DNA from: a virus
DNA: 39,849 nucleotides
Virus record (IMG/VR): IMGVR_UViG_3300008110_000140
Span: 1-39,849 of that record
Reading direction: 5' to 3' (one strand)
In this document: positions 39,016 through 39,849 of the stretch, one piece after another
Layout: each line of letters opens with the position of its first letter
Numbering within the stretch: position 1 is the stretch's first letter
Notes under the pieces: model-generated
The model's database searches: none
Seen by the model: only the letters and a program-made list of their open reading frames with translations
Told to the model about the DNA's origin: nothing
Position numbers and translations under genes: made by a program

Positions 39016-39849
39016 AGCGTTTCGTCCGGGATGCCTATGTCGGTGATTTTGCCAAAGTGCATATCGTTGCGCATTCTTAGCGCCCGGCGCTCGCCCTCGC
39101 GGTTTTTTGCAATCAGCAGCTCAATCGGCGGCGCCATGTCGCTGCGCTCGGGTGCGAGGCGGTGCAAAAACATGATGTTGTCGCCGTGACGCTCCAGGTA
39201 GCCGCACTCCGCCAGGTCTTTGAGACGCGGGCGACAGTCGTCAGCGGCGCGGTTGATCTGCGCCAAAACCAACACAGCCGTCTCCTTGTGCTTGCCGACC
39301 AGCGTTTTAAACATGTTGGAGACGTCGCCATACTCGCGGTGCAGGTTCTCCTGATTGCGGGCGGTGCGAAAATCCTGCAGGTAGTCGATAACAATCAGGT
39401 CCAGGCCAACGCGGTGGTGGGTCGCCTGAGCGTAGGCCACGGCTTTTTCGGCCGAGCTTTGCGAGCGGTCCCAGATCTCGAGAAAATTGATTTCCTGCGC
39501 CTTGCCGACCGTGTCGAGAAACTTGGTGGTATCGCGCTCGGTCCACTGCTTGTCGCGGAATTTACCCAGGTCAAAATCGCCGAGGGCGCCCATCGCTTTG
39601 CGGATGATGCGGCGGGCTGACATCTCGTTTGAGATGTAAAGCACCTTGGCGCCACTTTGCGCCGCAGCGAGAGCCATTTGCAGGCTGACCGACGTCTTGC
39701 CGACCGAGGGCCGGGCGGCAAGGAGGTTGTAAGTCCCCCGCTCAAAGCCGCCACCCAGGTAGGTGTCCAGACGGTCGATGCCGGTGGTGATAAAGTCGCG
39801 ATTTTCCTTAGAGGTGAGAAACACCTCGATCTCGTCGGAGAGCACCCGG
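39012..39849 (-). CDS. Replicative DNA helicase, DnaB-like C-terminal ATPase domain (5' end outside window)
   Basis: The reading frame is open to the right edge, so the N-terminus is missing; the first possible start inside the window, GTG 39845, is probably internal. The visible part is a DnaB C-terminal domain: TGIDRLDTYLGGG, Walker A ARPSVGKTS, ISNEMSA with the conserved Glu, Walker B DLIVIDYLQDF, then LVLAQINRAADD (motif H3-like), and ECGYLERHGDNIMFLHR with IAKNREGE. It unwinds DNA 5'-3' as a hexamer in phage replication. It is followed by a near-paralog whose motifs are broken. A DnaB N-terminal domain cannot be judged. Confidence 0.92.
   Translation of the reverse strand, partial: RVLSDEIEVFLTSKENRDFITTGIDRLDTYLGGGFERGTYNLLAARPSVGKTSVSLQMALAAAQSGAKVLYISNEMSARRIIRKAMGALGDFDLGKFRDKQWTERDTTKFLDTVGKAQEINFLEIWDRSQSSAEKAVAYAQATHHRVGLDLIVIDYLQDFRTARNQENLHREYGDVSNMFKTLVGKHKETAVLVLAQINRAADDCRPRLKDLAECGYLERHGDNIMFLHRLAPERSDMAPPIELLIAKNREGERRALRMRNDMHFGKITDIGIPDETL

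Noticed and set aside
1-39849. Possible excess of GGATCC sites
   Set aside because: About 22 copies noticed by eye versus roughly a dozen expected from composition; the count is rough and many are frame-independent, so no claim is made beyond lack of avoidance.
1-39849. Integrase, excisionase, lysogeny repressor, tRNA genes or attachment sites
   Set aside because: None could be recognised; the window gives no positive evidence for lysogeny, but both ends are cut, so absence is not proof.

Overview
This window is most of the genome, or a large part, of a long-tailed double-stranded DNA bacteriophage (Caudoviricetes, siphovirus-like) or a prophage of that type. The evidence is a complete leftward-reading morphogenesis block: terminase large subunit, portal, prohead protease, HK97-fold capsid, connectors, tail tube, frameshifted tail-assembly chaperone, 2,091-residue tape measure, tail hub and fibres. 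No tail sheath gene is present, so the tail is probably non-contractile. No integrase, repressor, tRNA or rRNA gene is visible. The host is not identifiable from the sequence. A lipoprotein with Ser at position +2 would suit a diderm host, but that is inference.

Layout, right to left (the direction of transcription for almost everything). Positions 39849-36272 hold replication and small genes: a DnaB-type helicase cut by the window edge, a paralogous domain with both Walker motifs degraded, a VRR-NUC nuclease, a small membrane protein, SSB and three small proteins. Positions 36285-35803 hold the probable small terminase subunit. Positions 34700-35800 are a rightward island of three small genes, including a zinc-ribbon-like protein and an HNH-like nuclease. 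The island has a leader with a strong hairpin terminator upstream and a pair of identical 13-bp palindromes at its end. Positions 34657-32269 hold a metallophosphoesterase, an HExxH peptidase-like protein and TerL. Positions 32285-27072 hold a portal fused to a MuF domain, the protease-scaffold and the major capsid protein.

Positions 27011-21119 hold four proteins in the head region: two beta-rich proteins, a coiled-coil fibre and an eight-domain Ig-like protein. They look like a capsid decoration or fibre set. Positions 21032-17983 hold connectors, tail terminator and tail tube. Positions 17914-17034 encode the two tail-assembly chaperone ORFs, joined by a canonical A AAA AAG -1 slippery site. 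Positions 17023-6513 hold the tape measure, a Dit-position protein with unusual 14-residue repeats, the tail hub and two unknown tail proteins. Positions 6502-2656 hold the tail fibre, collar-domain protein and fibre tip.

The left end holds a rightward gene for a lipoprotein with a CAP/SCP domain, a likely accessory (moron) gene. Divergent from it is a lysis module with its own TATAAT promoter: a membrane protein, a small protein, an amidase endolysin, a small protein and a signal-peptide-bearing transglycosylase-like enzyme cut by the window edge. Many adjacent leftward genes overlap by ATGA or similar, which indicates translationally coupled operons. Base composition is mostly G+C-rich, but the fibre tips and the N-terminal half of the tape measure are strikingly A+T-rich.
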